Notes: a model not told the origin generated them from the sequence alone. DNA of 64,000 nucleotides from Mikania micrantha (GCA_009363875.1 CM018680.1:11415625-11479624); one strand, 5' to 3'; shown: positions 1-11,370, numbered from the stretch's first letter. Program-made: numbers and translations.

Positions 1-1007
1 GACGTAACCTAATTCTTTAGTAATTAATAATAATTTTCTCTTCTATTCATACAACTTGGTCAAACTTTACTATTTGTAATGGTATAAAAAAATAAATTTT
101 ATTTCAAAACAATTAAATGATTTTTTATGTGGTAGTTCTTATTTCCGTCAATTCTAAGAGATTTTTTCGTAATATCATTGTGATTGACATTATATTTAGT
201 TTGTGTAATTTTGGTTTCAGTTGAATTAAATTTTAATTGAATCAGATCATTTGAAAAATAGTCAACCCAAACCAATCAGGTAGATGGGTTAAAACCAGTT
301 CCCTTTTATTTATTTATTTATTTATTTTCCATCGGCCGACCGAAATTTTAATTTGGTCATGGATGGCAGTAGTCATACAAACTTACAAATATGTATATTT
401 GGGTCTATACTGCAACGAAGCAATTATCATTCTAAGTTTACTGACACATTCAAAAATAATTTTAGATTGAAAAAATTGATTTATTTTGTATATCGTTTAT
501 TCAAATTGCTTCTTTTGTTCCTCACAAAACTAAACCCAGGCAAGAAACTTTGGAAAACGTTTGATTTCCTTTAAAATTACATTTCAAACATGATTATATA
601 CGTAGTGTTTGGAATACATAAAAGATGAAGGAATTTAATTACTCATTACATTGAAATGCAAAGCCATGTTTGATAACCACATAGGAATCAGGAATGGAAT
701 TAATTATTACATAATGAATGTGATTCGTCTCTTCTAATGATTTTCATTCCATAGGAAAGGGTTCTTTTTTTTATTCCTTTAAGGAATGAAATGATCTCAC
801 CCATTTCCTGACCCGACCCATGACATGAACCCACTGTTGTTTTGAAACTATACTCGAAACACGATCCATGCTCCCACTATTACCAAAACCCCTAACTGGT
901 TTAAACCTTCGACCCTGTTCAGCTTGAACTATCTTGGCACCCGGCTTCACACTTGCAAAATGAATCTTCTTTTGCCCCTTAGATTCAGTGAACCAGACTT
1001 TTCATGC
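1..1007. other. AT-rich intergenic DNA, no gene recognised
   Basis: Mostly AT-rich sequence with no reading frame that resembles a known protein. A short TTTA run lies near 307-327. The part from about 600 to 800 has the look of a decayed small repeat, with several ATTCC/GGAAT words in both orientations, but I could not define its ends or a target duplication. Confidence 0.5.
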
Positions 1008-1765
1008 TTAATCGGGACGGTCACTCCCTTCCTTAGCAGGTACCTCAGCCAAATACAACGATCCTTGTTTCTTTCCCTGAGCAATAACTAGATTACCTTT
1101 GATAACTTTCCATTTGCCACTACCAAAATTAACATCTAGTCCTTGTTCATCCAATTGACCGACAGAAATAAGCTTCGTCTTCAAACCTAGAATCATCATG
1201 ACATTCTGTAATTTCCATGTAGTTCCCAATGGAGTCTCCAGATCAACATCTCCTATGCCCGTAACATTAAGAAATTCACCGTTACGAAGTCGTACCTTCC
1301 CAAGGTCACCAATTTTCAGATTCTTCATCAAATCACTGTTGTGCGTGGCATAAATCGAAGCTTTAGAATCCATGACCCAAGAGTCCACACTACTTTCAAC
1401 ACTAACTATCAATGCATCATCCTCAGACACATCCACAATAGCAGAATTCAATTATTTCTTTGGACATTGACTTTTAACATGTCCCACCTCGTTGCAATTC
1501 AAACATTTCACACTTTTCTGATTCTAGACGAACTCCTTCCCCGACTCCCACTGTCCCTGCTATTCCTTATACCCCTGCCAACATGCAACATTTCAAAAGA
1601 AGACAATCCACCTTGATTCTTGCGTCTGATATCCTTGCCAAGAACCAAATCTCTTATCCCTTCAAATGCCATCCATTGGCCCTGCAGAACTACTAACAAC
1701 AGTAACTGTCCCAGACTAGCTATTAGGCAATGAAGATAGCAACAGTAGAGCCTGAACCTCTTCAT
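1008..1765 (-). pseudogene. Ty1/copia gag-protease remnant (copy A1)
   Basis: Degenerate fragment of a Ty1/copia polyprotein. From the 5' side (high coordinates) it has the end of gag, then an intact CCHC zinc knuckle (CLNCNEVGHVKSQC, about 1455-1515), then a protease-like block, then the GAG-pre-integrase block with the LISVGQL motif near 1155-1175. The protease active site, normally DSGAS in copia elements, reads DSKAS. A TAA stop follows the knuckle at about 1452 and a frameshift precedes it. The integrase core and reverse transcriptase are not visible, so this is a 5' fragment only. It is colinear with the gag fragment at 3148-4415. The family assignment is secure; the subclade is not. 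Confidence 0.8.
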
Positions 1766-2227
1766 CGAACTTTATCCCAACTAAAAGTAGCCTTGACTAA
1801 CAGAATTTAGGTTGTTAATGTGATATGTCACAATGCACCTTCCATCATGTCACACCCTCATTTTCCCACTGATGGAATCATATCGTTTAGGGCGTGACAA
1901 ACCAGGATCTTGATCATTGGACATAACGGAAGACCTCTATATGCTTTTCAAACATAATTCAGTCACAAATGTAATAAACAAAAAGTAGCATTGTGAAAGC
2001 AATCAGTTATTAACAACATATTAACATTGGATTTCGGTTTCAACATTGCATAGTCCGCATTTTGACTTCTCAAGGTCAAAATTGAACATTTCTTGTATTT
2101 ACAAGTTTAATCCTTTTGATTTTAATATTTGCATGTTGATTTTGTTCAATTCCAGCCCCATGTTCTTCTTTTCTTTTTTCAGCAATCGTCTCAGTACGAT
2201 CATATATTTAATCTTCAATGAGTTGTG
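1766..2227. other. Degenerate retrotransposon leader / LTR-like filler
   Basis: No coding sequence is supported. The stretch lies between the A1 gag remnant and its primer-binding site, so part of it should be 5' leader. A TGTCACACCC start near 1853 looks like the terminus of an unrelated gypsy LTR, but I see no matching end. Confidence 0.35.
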
Positions 2228-2239
2228 GCTCTGGTACCA
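2228..2239 (-). other. Primer-binding site of copia copy A1
   Basis: Read on the minus strand this is TGGTACCAGAGC, one base away from the TGGTATCAGAGC site for initiator Met-tRNA used by many plant LTR retrotransposons. It lies two bases inside the LTR at 2242-2537, which fixes the element's orientation. Confidence 0.7.
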
Positions 2240-2241
2240 CT

Positions 2242-2537
2242 TGTTAGGAATTAAGTGGCGCAGCGGAACAAGATTAAAAAAACACGTACACCAATGCAAA
2301 GAAAAACAGACAAGCAGAAAATAAACGACACGAAGATGTAACGTGGTTCGGTCGATGTGACCTACGTCCACGGGCTGCAACTAGGATCTATCTTTTATTA
2401 CTTAGGTGCTCAAAGATTACAATTACAAGACTAGGATATATATAGATAGCTTATTAGGTTACAAAACATAAACCGGGCCGGGCTTACGGCCGGCTGCCCT
2501 AACTCCCTCCCAAAAGGTCTCCGAAATTAACCTAACA
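2242..2537 (-). mobile_element. 5' LTR of Ty1/copia copy A1 (296 bp)
   Basis: The segment starts TGTTAGG and ends CCTAACA, a perfect 7-bp terminal inverted repeat with TG..CA ends. A primer-binding site abuts its left edge, as expected for the 5' LTR of a minus-strand element. Its right half is repeated, diverged, at 2678-2802. No 3' LTR of this copy is visible to the left, so the element is truncated. Confidence 0.7.
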
Positions 2538-2677
2538 ATTACTCCACTTGAACTTATTTTTCATAACAAACCAGATTTCTCTTTTCTTAGGGTTTTTGGG
2601 TGTCAATGCTGTCCTCATCTATGACCCTACAATACTCACAAAATTGACTTTTGTTCCATTCCTTGTATATTCCTTGA

Positions 2678-2802
2678 TTAGGTGTTGAAGATTACAATTA
2701 CATGACAAAGCTTTAAATAGAAAATAATTAGGTTAAAGCCCTAATGGGCCAGGATTAGAGCCGGCTGTCCTAAACCTCCCAAAGGCCTACGTAAACCTAA
2801 CA
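2678..2802 (-). mobile_element. Partial copia LTR with adjoining polypurine tract
   Basis: The sequence aligns with the second half of the LTR at 2242-2537: shared GATTACAATTACA, a shared GCCGGCTG block, and the same CCTAACA end. The flanking bases read on the minus strand give GTTGGAGATTG, a typical copia polypurine tract just before a 3' LTR. It is therefore best read as a truncated 3' LTR of an element lying to its right. Confidence 0.6.
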
Positions 2803-3147
2803 ATCTCCAACTCGGATGCTTTGTGATAGAATCAAGCCCAACATCCAACATAAGCAATCTAGTCATCCAGTAAATCCATTTCTTAAATAACAAGTCTTCC
2901 AAGCCTCAATTCCCAAGAATAAGTTAAGACTTCATCATTTCTAAACACATCCCCCTAGTGCAACCGCCCTTCAATCATTAAGTACAAGAAGGGCGAGTTG
3001 AAGCTCCCCCGAGCTCCAACTCAGTCGTGACAACATGCGTCAGCGACTCATCCTCAATCTCAATTGTGTCTAGATCCAGAGATACACTGAGGACCACCAG
3101 CACTCTCCACGCATAGCAAACTACCAACAAGAGAGAATTCTTCAGTT

Positions 3148-4415
3148 CTAGTCTTCAAAACCCAACGGCTCTTCGTAACCGTTCCCAGAACACAACCCTT
3201 GCTCACCGAATCCCCATAATGGTTTAGACTTCTGAACACATTCAGCTAACATCTCCTTGGGTCCAGACTTCCCGTTTACAAAATGAACTCTCTTAGCACT
3301 AGAATTAGCGAACCAAATTTTGTTTTGCTTAACCGGGACGGTCATACATCCTTTAGCAGATTCATCTACCAAATACAATGACCCATGCTTCATACCACGA
3401 GCAATCATGAGATTACTCTTAACCAGTTTCCATTTGTCACTACCAAGCCTTACTTCCATTCCCTGTTTATGCAATTGACCCACAGAAATCAATTTCCTAT
3501 TCAGCCTCGGAATAATCCTGACATTTTTCAGGTTCCATGTAATTCCCAATGAAGTAACCAGATCAACATCCCCCATGCCCATGACTTCAAGCAACTCGTC
3601 ATTAGCAAGTCAAACCTTCCCAAAATCTCCTTGTTTCAGATTTAACATCTTTTCCCCGCTGTCCATGGCATGAAACGAAGCTTGCAAATACATGACCCAA
3701 GAGTCTACACAGCTTTCAGTGCTGCATACCAAAGCATCATCATCATAAACACCCTCAGCAGCGATCATTTGCTTTGAAGTACCTGGGCATTGACTGTTAA
3801 CATGCCCTACTTCATTACAGTTCCAACATTTCACAGTCTTCCGAGTCCTAGATGGACTTCTTCCCCGACTCCCACTGTTTACGTTATTCCCTCTTCCCCT
3901 ATCAACATGTAGCATCTTAGAACATGTAGCATCTCAGAAGATGATCCTACACTAGTACTCTTTTGGCGAACGTCTTCACCTGGCACAATATCACGGATAC
4001 CCTCAAATGTGGAGAACGTGACAAGAGAGACCATATGTGGTGATAAGCTACCAATAAGAGCTCCAAACAAAAGTCGATCATGCTGGATACAGTTTTGATA
4101 GTCTTTGTGAGGCACAATCGTTACGTCCATAGCGGTGGTCGGAGTTGGTGCCGGATATGAACCATCAATGAATCGATACATATCAAGACCTTGAAGTAGT
4201 GCCTCTACCTGGGTTTTCCACCCAAGATAAGTTGTTGAGGTCAACTTTAAGATATTTGGAAAGCTCATGATGGTGATGTCTTTCAGATGTATGTGTGCAG
4301 CAAATTTAGTATCCATGGCAGATGATATGTTTGGTGATGAATGAGGGGTGATTATTGGTGAGGGTGGCAGTGTAATTTCTAGACTAGAATTTGCAGAGTC
4401 CTGCTCTGCTACCAT
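3148..4415 (-). pseudogene. Ty1/copia gag-protease remnant (copy A2)
   Basis: Degenerate copia gag. From high to low coordinates there are three blocks. The first is an N-terminal gag domain with a YLGWK motif (about 3990-4415). The second is a CCHC knuckle CWNCNEVGHVNSQC (about 3785-3830). The third is the GAG-pre-integrase block with LISVGQL (about 3455-3480). The protease active-site region is destroyed (WVMYLQAS in place of a DSGAS-type motif). Frameshifts lie near 3600 and 3900. Integrase core and RT/RNase H are missing, and the sequence passes almost directly to 3' LTR sequence at 2802. The start codon lies inside the primer-binding-site-like sequence ATGGTAGCAGAGC. The gag N-terminus may come from a different copia family than the rest. 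Confidence 0.8.
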
Positions 4416-4422
4416 ATCAAGT

Positions 4423-4560
4423 TGTGATATTGGAATCAGAGGAAGAAAACAAATAGATATTTTCTGTAATCATTATTGTTTATTCTCATAACAAGGAATC
4501 AATATATAGAGATGTACATGAAAGTTTGCAGGAGAATAATAAGTAAATAACAAACCAAAC
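4423..4560 (-). mobile_element. Remnant of a copia 5' LTR (R-U5 part)
   Basis: On the minus strand this contains a TATATATTG-type promoter remnant, an AATAAACAATAATG stretch and a terminus ending ATCACA just before the primer-binding-like sequence of copy A2. The layout is that of the 3' end of a copia 5' LTR. It shares no visible similarity with the LTR at 2242-2537, which suggests that copy A2 is chimeric. The outer limit of the LTR was not found. Confidence 0.45.
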
Positions 4561-5143
4561 TATAATCTAGTATTCACAATTTAAATTTTATATAAAGTAA
4601 TCTAAATTAATTGAAAGTGGTTTATGGGTTGTTCTCGAAAATTTATAAGTGTAATGTTGCGATCATCATACTTGTGGATCATATGGTAGGTGATCACAAA
4701 AAGGTAATTTTAAAATAAACTTGTGTATTTGATATATGAAATAAAGAGTTTTTTAAATGAAAATTTATTCCATTTAACTAATTTAGTTGACGCTAGTTAA
4801 GTAGCTAGTAATCATTAGATGAGTTAAAACCCATGGTTGATATTCCTCATCGTAAGAAAAAACTCCCCAAACATGAACCGGTCAGAAGAGAAGAGTCCAT
4901 CGCGATGGGTTCTAACAATGAAGTAAGTGTTTATCTAAAAAGCTGTTCCTTTCAAAGAAATATTTGCTGAAGTAGTTAAATAAAGGGCTTATAAAACTAG
5001 GTGGAGATTTTGCCTTGTGTAATTAAGAACAAATATAATTAATAACTAAAAGAAGTATTTAACATGTTTAACCTGTTGGCTTTCATTCATTCCTACAAAC
5101 ACACACGCTAATCAACCAATCTACAATTATAAATGCTTGTCTT
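4561..5143. other. Intergenic, nothing recognised
   Basis: AT-rich sequence with no coding signal. It would be the place for an NB-ARC region or upstream exons of the LRR fragment that follows, but none are seen. Confidence 0.5.
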
Positions 5144-5165
5144 TTGTTAATTTTGGCCTTGCAGA

Positions 5166-5776
5166 CCCTGTCACTTCATAATTTGATTGATTTACAAATG
5201 GAAGATGATGATAAGGTTAAATGCATTATTCCATCCAATGAGCTGCTACAACTGCAAAAGCTGGAATCGATTGACGTATGCCAATGCAAATTTATAGAGG
5301 AGGTATTTGAAGTGGAAGGAACAAACGAAGGGACAAACAGTGAATCACAAATATTTGTTGAAATCCGAAATCTAAGACAATTGAAGTTAGAGCGTCTAGA
5401 GAGTCTCAAGTATATATGGAAGAGCAATCAGAGGAGAGTATTAAAGTTCCCAAACCTAACAACATTGTCTATTACGTGGTGTGAAAGTTTAAAACATGTG
5501 GTTACTAGTTCCATGGTGGGTGGTCTCTTGCAACTCCAAGACCTACAAGTGACGTTCTGCAAAAACATGGAGGTAATTGTCAAGATAGAAGAAGAAGAAG
5601 ATGAAATAAAAGAAGAGATGGAGTTGTTTCCTTGTCTAAAGTCCTTAAAACTTCACAGACTTAGTAGTCTCAAGGGATTTTGCTCAGGGAAGGTTAATTT
5701 TTCATGGCCGTTGCTACATACTTTGGAAGTCCCGGCATGTCCTGAAATAACGGACATGTTGCTACTCCAGCATTAG
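5166..5776 (+). pseudogene. NBS-LRR (RGC2-like) leucine-rich-repeat exon fragment
   Basis: About 200 codons open on the plus strand, closed by TAG at 5774. The translation is a run of irregular leucine-rich repeats: L..L.L..L blocks alternating with C-containing segments such as LTTLSITWCESLKHV, and an acidic insert (EEEEDEIKEE) in the second half. This is the style of the C-terminal LRRs of coiled-coil NBS-LRR resistance proteins, notably the lettuce RGC2 class, which sense pathogen effectors in the cytoplasm. The frame opens just after TTTTGGCCTTGCAG, a good 3' splice site, so the exon probably starts at 5166. No NB-ARC, coiled coil or upstream exon is found in the 5 kb to the left, which is retrotransposon debris. 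It may therefore be a detached fragment. A 3' exon of a gene starting outside the window is not excluded. Confidence 0.65.
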
Positions 5777-6232
5777 ACGTAATTGATACACGTTTCGAAA
5801 AACGATGATGACATCAACTACTATTGAACGAAGGTAACTATAACTGATGCTTTAATCATATTCTTTAAATATGATTTTGTTTTCCTAAAATCTAGATTTA
5901 AATTTTTCATGTGCAGGGATTTAAATTTAAAGTAAAGAAGATGGAATGTTGTTTAGAGATAATTTATATATTTTGTAAACTAAATAATTTATCTGCATTG
6001 GATCAACTAAGATAATTTAAATTCAGTCATTTTCAGTTGAGATGAAAAACAGAAACCAATGAAATGCAGAGAAATGAATTTGAAATTGTATTAAGAGATA
6101 TTTGAATTTCTTTAATTCTCAGATGTGTTTGATGATGCAAATATATTAATGAAAAAGAGCTTGCCAGAAACCATCAGTAGGATCTTTAATGTCCCAATCC
6201 TCAAAATTTTACTCGCAGGAGGGATTAAACTT
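5777..6232. other. Intergenic, nothing recognised
   Basis: AT-rich DNA downstream of the LRR exon. No further LRR-like frame or clear terminator was seen. Confidence 0.5.
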
Positions 6233-6285
6233 AAAGTACATTACAAAAAAATTCTTTTATCTATATCACAAATAACATATGTTAT

Positions 6286-6293
6286 CCTTAAAC
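6286..6293. repeat. 8-bp target-site duplication, left copy
   Basis: CCTTAAAC, identical to 6528-6535. An 8-bp duplication is characteristic of hAT-superfamily insertion. Confidence 0.85.
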
Positions 6294-6527
6294 TAGAGGT
6301 GGCCAATGTATGTGGAACCGACGAACCGAACCAGAACCGGTGGGTACGGGGCGGTTCCGGGTTTTCAGAGAAATTGGAACCAAAACCGGTTCCACCCTTA
6401 AACCGGTCAAACCCGAACCGGAACTGGCATAAAACCGGTTGGAACCAGTCAAAAAGCGGAATCGGTACTTGACTTTGTTGACCGGAACCGGTTCCGGTTT
6501 CAAAAAAATCCGGTTTAGCCACCTCTA
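6294..6527. mobile_element. hAT-type MITE, 234 bp
   Basis: The element starts TAGAGGTGGC and ends GCCACCTCTA, a perfect 10-bp terminal inverted repeat that fits hAT consensus ends. It is flanked by perfect 8-bp direct repeats CCTTAAAC. The interior is unusually GC-rich for its surroundings and full of CCGGTT/AACCGG words. Reading frames across it are products of that repeat and are not genes. It encodes no transposase, so it must have been mobilised in trans. The inverted partner of the site at 8041-8048 carries only one CCTTAAAC (as GTTTAAGG), which acts as an empty-site control. Confidence 0.9.
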
Positions 6528-6535
6528 CCTTAAAC
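6528..6535. repeat. 8-bp target-site duplication, right copy
   Basis: CCTTAAAC, matching 6286-6293. Confidence 0.85.
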
Positions 6536-8105
6536 TTCAATAATTATATCAAACGTCTTTTATATTCGTGTTTTGTAATAAGTACGTCATTTTCACCTAA
6601 CAGAGTTAACTTTTTAAATTTTTAAAAAGTACTCATGTTGCCCTTATTATAAAAGGACGAAACATGCAACTATTTATATAGTCAAAGGACATGTGTAATT
6701 TACTTTTTTTATCATTTTTTTTCTTTTCTTTGATTTTTTTCTTTTTCATTTTATTTGATTTTTTGCATTTTTGTTTTTGTTTTATAATTTATTAATTAAC
6801 TAATACATTAGTTTATTTTTTATATAAAAATTTATATATATTTTTATTTTAAAATATATTTATTTTCATTTGTTTTAATTACCGTAATTTAAATTTCCAC
6901 TTATATTTTAGGCTAAATATTTAAATTTCAAGTTATAATTTACTCTTTAATGTGTTTATTATGTTTTAACCAATTTATTTGGTTTTAGTTGGTTTATTCG
7001 GTTGAATTCGTTTGTTCAGTATATAACCAAAACCTAGCCGGATTGAATAAACAATTCCATATTTCGATTTATCAATATTTTAAATTTTGTGCAATTTTAT
7101 TTTTTTAGTAACATATAACAGAGTTTCGATTTGATTAATAAAAACAATTCGTTTTTATTAATTTGGATGAAGTACGTTCGGTTAGCAACATTCATTTTTT
7201 ATTCAACAAAAAGGAACTAGAAAAGAACTAAATTAAAATATGTTTGAAATTTTTATTTTTTAATTAACGAAAAAAATTTAGACTTTTTAAAAATCAATTT
7301 TAAGTGAAATATAACTAGAAATTTAAAGTAGATGATCTAACCAATGAAAATAAATATATTTGAAAATTAATAAATTATAAAAATTTTATAAAAAAACGCT
7401 AAAAAATAAAAGATAAGGAAAAAATTATACCTGACAATCTTGAACCATAGCAAGATAAATAGATAGAATTGGGTAAACAATTATTGCATTTTGGGTTGAA
7501 ATATGTAACATTATGACATAGTATGGGCAACACCTTAATACAAAGCGAGTCAAGATCGACAACTTAAAAACGATGTAAACATAATGGATTTTAATGGATA
7601 ACAATGATCAATAATATATTTAATAAGAAAATAATTAAAAATTATTTAAATAAACTATTTGTTTTGTTACAACTCATTTTAACTTGAGCGAAATTGATTT
7701 TTTTTAAACGACTCGTTTAAACCCAAACGAATTTGGCTTAAAACCCGTCTTGACATGCACCCATCCTAACCCGCCTCCGTTTTGACCCGTTACCCAACTC
7801 AATCCAACCCGCTCATTTTGTCTGGCATAGAAAAAATCAAAGAAAAGAAAAAAATTTAATAAAAAAAAAAGTAAATTACATGGCATGTCCTTTAACTACA
7901 TAAATAGTAACATGTTTCATCCTTTTATAACAAGGGCAAAATCGTCATTTTTAAAAAAATTAACAAAAAAATAACTTTCTTGAAAAGAATTTAATTGTTA
8001 CAAAACATAAATATAAAAGATGTTTGTTGTAATTATTAGAGTTTAAGGATGAAATCTTTTATTTATGATATACATAAAGGATGATTTTATAATTTACTCT
8101 TATAT

Positions 8106-8834
8106 TTATACTTGTATCAATTTTAATAATTTTTAGTTTTTTATTTTCTCTTAAATGTAAATTAAAGTATAATTTTATGACTTTTAATTTGTTTTGTTCT
8201 CAATTCAACATCTATCTCGAGTCACACTTACAATCAATGCTTTTAGAAAAGGATTAAATATTGGGTTTTCAAATTATTTACGTTATAATTAATATAAATT
8301 TACAATTACTAGTTGGAAAGATGCGGGATGCGACAGTGGCAACATTAATATACAACAAGGTGTGTGTTTTTGTTAATTTATCAATGTTCTCACAATATAG
8401 ACAGTGTTCTAAGATAGTTTTATTTTTCGTAACGTCTATGCAGTCTATATATGTGTTTTACAAATCTCGATTAAATAATAACACAAAATAAAAAAAAATC
8501 TGTATAAATATAGTGATCTTGAAAAATAAAAAAAATCAACCATACAAATAACGAAAATTGGTTAGAGAACAAAGAAATTTAAAGTTAAAAATTCTGCGTG
8601 TCAATTATATGGTTTGATCACATATATTCAGAACATGTTGAAACATCCAAATGTTTCTTCATTTTGCCAAAAAAACATATTCCTAATTTATGCAAGTCAA
8701 TATGTTTTAAATAAATAGTATGTTATCATTAACTTTTGTTATTGAATTACCTATTTAAAACCAACACATGCATCACATAACAATTTCCCAGGCACTGTAA
8801 GAGAAGCAAATGCAACTATAAAGTTATATAGGGG
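8106..8834. other. AT-rich spacer, nothing recognised
   Basis: No credible coding or structural feature was seen. Short open frames here are low-complexity. Confidence 0.5.
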
Positions 8835-10410
8835 AGGGATATTTTAAGAAAAGGCTAAAAACCATGAGAAGTGTGAGAAGCAACAAGGAAATGACATGCA
8901 TACATTAGGTTAAAGGGTATAGATGTCAAAATAAAAAAGGAGGTATCACATGCAAGTCACATGCAACTTAATTCATTTTTTTTAAACGTTCGTAACTATT
9001 TTGCACGTTAACATTTTTTTAAAAAAATTACACCATAAAATCAAACGTTTTTTTACCTTTTTAACGAGTATAATATTGCTATATTAAAAAAATTAACAAA
9101 ACTAGATGTTCATGAAACTTGCGTTTTTATGGTGTTTTTGAACACTACTAGCAGAACATAAAACACCACATGGCATTTTATGGTGTTTTTGAATGCAAAA
9201 AACACCATAAACAATTAAGTTTAAACCTAGTGTTTTTTAAGTTTCGTTTTATGGTATTATCGAATAAAATATATTGAAAAACACAATAAAGCACATTTAT
9301 GCTTGATTTTATGCAGTTTTTGCTTTATGGTTTTTTCGGATGAAACTAGTATTTTTGTAGGATGAAACTAAATGTTTTATGGTGTTTTTGAGAACTAAAC
9401 AAAATAATAACGCTTAATTTTGCACTTGGTGTTTTTAAACTACATAATTTTACATAGGGGCATTTTATAGTGTTTTCTATGTGTATTTGCTGAATAAAAA
9501 CACAGCATGTATTTTAAAGATAAAACACCATAAAACATTGTTATTCGAAGAAAATTGTGAACTTAAGAAAAAAACATATAGAAAAACACCATAAAGCATC
9601 ATTTTTCTTTTTTTTTTATTCATTAAAAAACACTATAAAACATATAATTTTATGAACATCAAAAAAACCATAAAATGTTTAGTTTTCATGCACCTACGAT
9701 AAAACACCAAAATTCGCAAAACACCACGTTGATTTACAGAATAAAACGAATGTATGTATTCAACAACATGTACATTTGTTGAATGAAAACACCATGTGTA
9801 TTTCCAAGATAAAAACACCATAAAATATTGTTATTTGAGACAAATTTAGAAGTGGCGTAAAATAAACACCATAAAACATTTGTTAACATTTTTGTTTATT
9901 TAGTGAAAAACATCAAAGTGTTTTAAGAGCATTCAAAAAAACACCATAAACGCTAAGTTTCATTAACCTACAAAAAAACACCATAAAAAACCAGTTTCTT
10001 AAAACATATCAAAAACGCCATAAAATGTCCTGTGGTGTTTTATGTTCTGCTAGTAGTGTTTCAAAAACGCCATAAAAATGCAAGTTTTATGAACATCTAG
10101 TTTTGTTAATTTTTTTAAACAATTAATATTATACTCGTTATAAAGATAAAGAAATGCTCGATTTTATGGTGTAACTTTTTCAAAAAAATAATAACGTATA
10201 AAAAAGTTATAAAAAAGATGGAGGAAAATGCATGTGACTTGTATGTGCAGATTTTTTGCTAGATCTTCCCATTCTACCCGTACTGATGGTTTTAACTTAT
10301 AATTAATTACGAAAATACCACTAGATTAATCTCAACCACAAAACAAATTGATCTAATGGTTGAGATCCCTTCTCACACTTCTCATGGTTTCTAGACTTTC
10401 TAGCCAAACC
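8835..10410. repeat. Large foldback (palindromic) element with CACCATAAAA-rich core
   Basis: The outer arms share a perfect 21-bp inverted match (8860-8880 with 10369-10389). A longer inner inverted match of roughly 115 bases is about 90% identical by eye (about 9061-9178 with 10021-10140). The interior is built of many diverged copies of a word like AACACCATAAAA on the left of the centre and TTTTATGGTGTTT on the right. The centre is near 9625. No transposase frame is present, so this is a non-autonomous foldback element. A transcript crossing it would form a very long hairpin. Confidence 0.7.
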
Positions 10411-10762
10411 ATATACTATATATATATATAGGGGAAGGATATTTTGAAAACCTAGTTGAGATATGGAAACTTTGCAAACCCTTTTGTAGCCATTGATTAA
10501 TTATTTGGATTGTTGAGATAAGTTTGAAAAAAAGAGATGATTAAAATTTGATTAAAATATGTTGATAATAGTACAAGAAAGGACAGAAGGGTAGAATTGT
10601 AATCTTTTATCTTGTACTTGTTTAATAAATAATATTAGTAAAGGTACAACTAACGTCCCTTCTCAAAATTTTGAATGAATTAAACTCTTATACACTTTCT
10701 CACTTTTACACATATCTCATCCACTTTTCCACATATCTCATTTCTCTGAGTTTTCCACCACC

Positions 10763-10906
10763 ATGAGAACGAAGAAGGAAGAAAGAAGCGGGGAGGCTAC
10801 AGACCACCGACGATTACAGTTGGGAAAACACATTGGACCTGCTTCTCCCGGAATTTCAGTCTACCCACGCAGATTCGAACCACTGGACGTTCAAGCAAAA
10901 ACCTAG
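10763..10906 (+). pseudogene. Short basic ORF, possible first exon of the Ulp1-like gene
   Basis: A 47-codon frame starts ATGAGAACGAAG after a pyrimidine-rich leader with CCACCACC, and ends TAG at 904-906. It is rich in Lys, Arg and Glu at the N-terminus. A consensus GTAAGT donor follows at 10947 and a pyrimidine-rich acceptor at about 11040. This arrangement looks like a decayed gene 5' end. I do not recognise the peptide. Confidence 0.3.
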
Positions 10907-11041
10907 CTAGACGTTGAAGCGAGACGAAATGATGATATTTATAACACGTAAGTTGTTATGTTCTATTAAACCATTTTGTTAATCGATACCTTCTCATTAA
11001 ATTTGGGATTTTTTGGCTAAAACGTTGATATTTCATTTAGG

Positions 11042-11161
11042 GATGTGATGATGAGTGTAGATATCAGAATGAAAACCCTGGAATTAGAAAACAATATGGT
11101 AGAAGCAAGTACACATGATGAATTTTTTAGTTATGTATCACACTCTTTTTCAAATCTTTAA
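11042..11161 (+). pseudogene. Possible internal exon (helical segment)
   Basis: About 39 codons are open after a TTTCATTTAG acceptor, containing a short helical stretch (RMKTLELENNMVEA). It closes in TAA at 11159 shortly before a GTATG donor-like site. It is assigned only by position to the Ulp1-like gene remnant. Confidence 0.25.
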
Positions 11162-11370
11162 AATGAAAATGGTATGTTTTATAGGATATTGTTATCTTTC
11201 ATTTCGTTCGTATTGGGGAATCGTTAATAAACTATTATTTATCAAATATTGATTGTCTATAAATTTACTAGAACATATGTTTACCTCAAATTTACATGAA
11301 ATATATTGCTAATTTGTACCAGGCATTTTTGAAATGTTTGATTGCATGTTTTTTTTTTTAAAAAAAATTG

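Larger units (their letters stand above)
6233..8105. repeat. Long inverted-repeat (foldback) element
   Basis: The left arm (about 6233-6735, excluding the MITE at 6294-6527) and the right arm (about 7840-8105) are inverted copies. Shared words include TTATAAAAGGA, AAACATG..ACTATTTAT and AAAGGACATG. Further out, CCTTAAAC, TCTTTTATATT and TGTTTTGTAA also match. The centre is AT-rich and non-coding. The layout is a foldback or MITE-like DNA element, or two inverted copies of a shorter repeat. No target duplication was established. Confidence 0.6.

Noticed and set aside
6241..6540. Overlapping open frames on both strands around 6241-6540
   Set aside because: They arise from the CCGGTT-rich body of the hAT MITE; the composition is Gly/Pro/Phe repeats with no family resemblance.
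9633..9821. 62-codon frame in the foldback core
   Set aside because: It lies in CACCATAAAA repeats, and the mirror arm gives an equivalent frame on the other strand.
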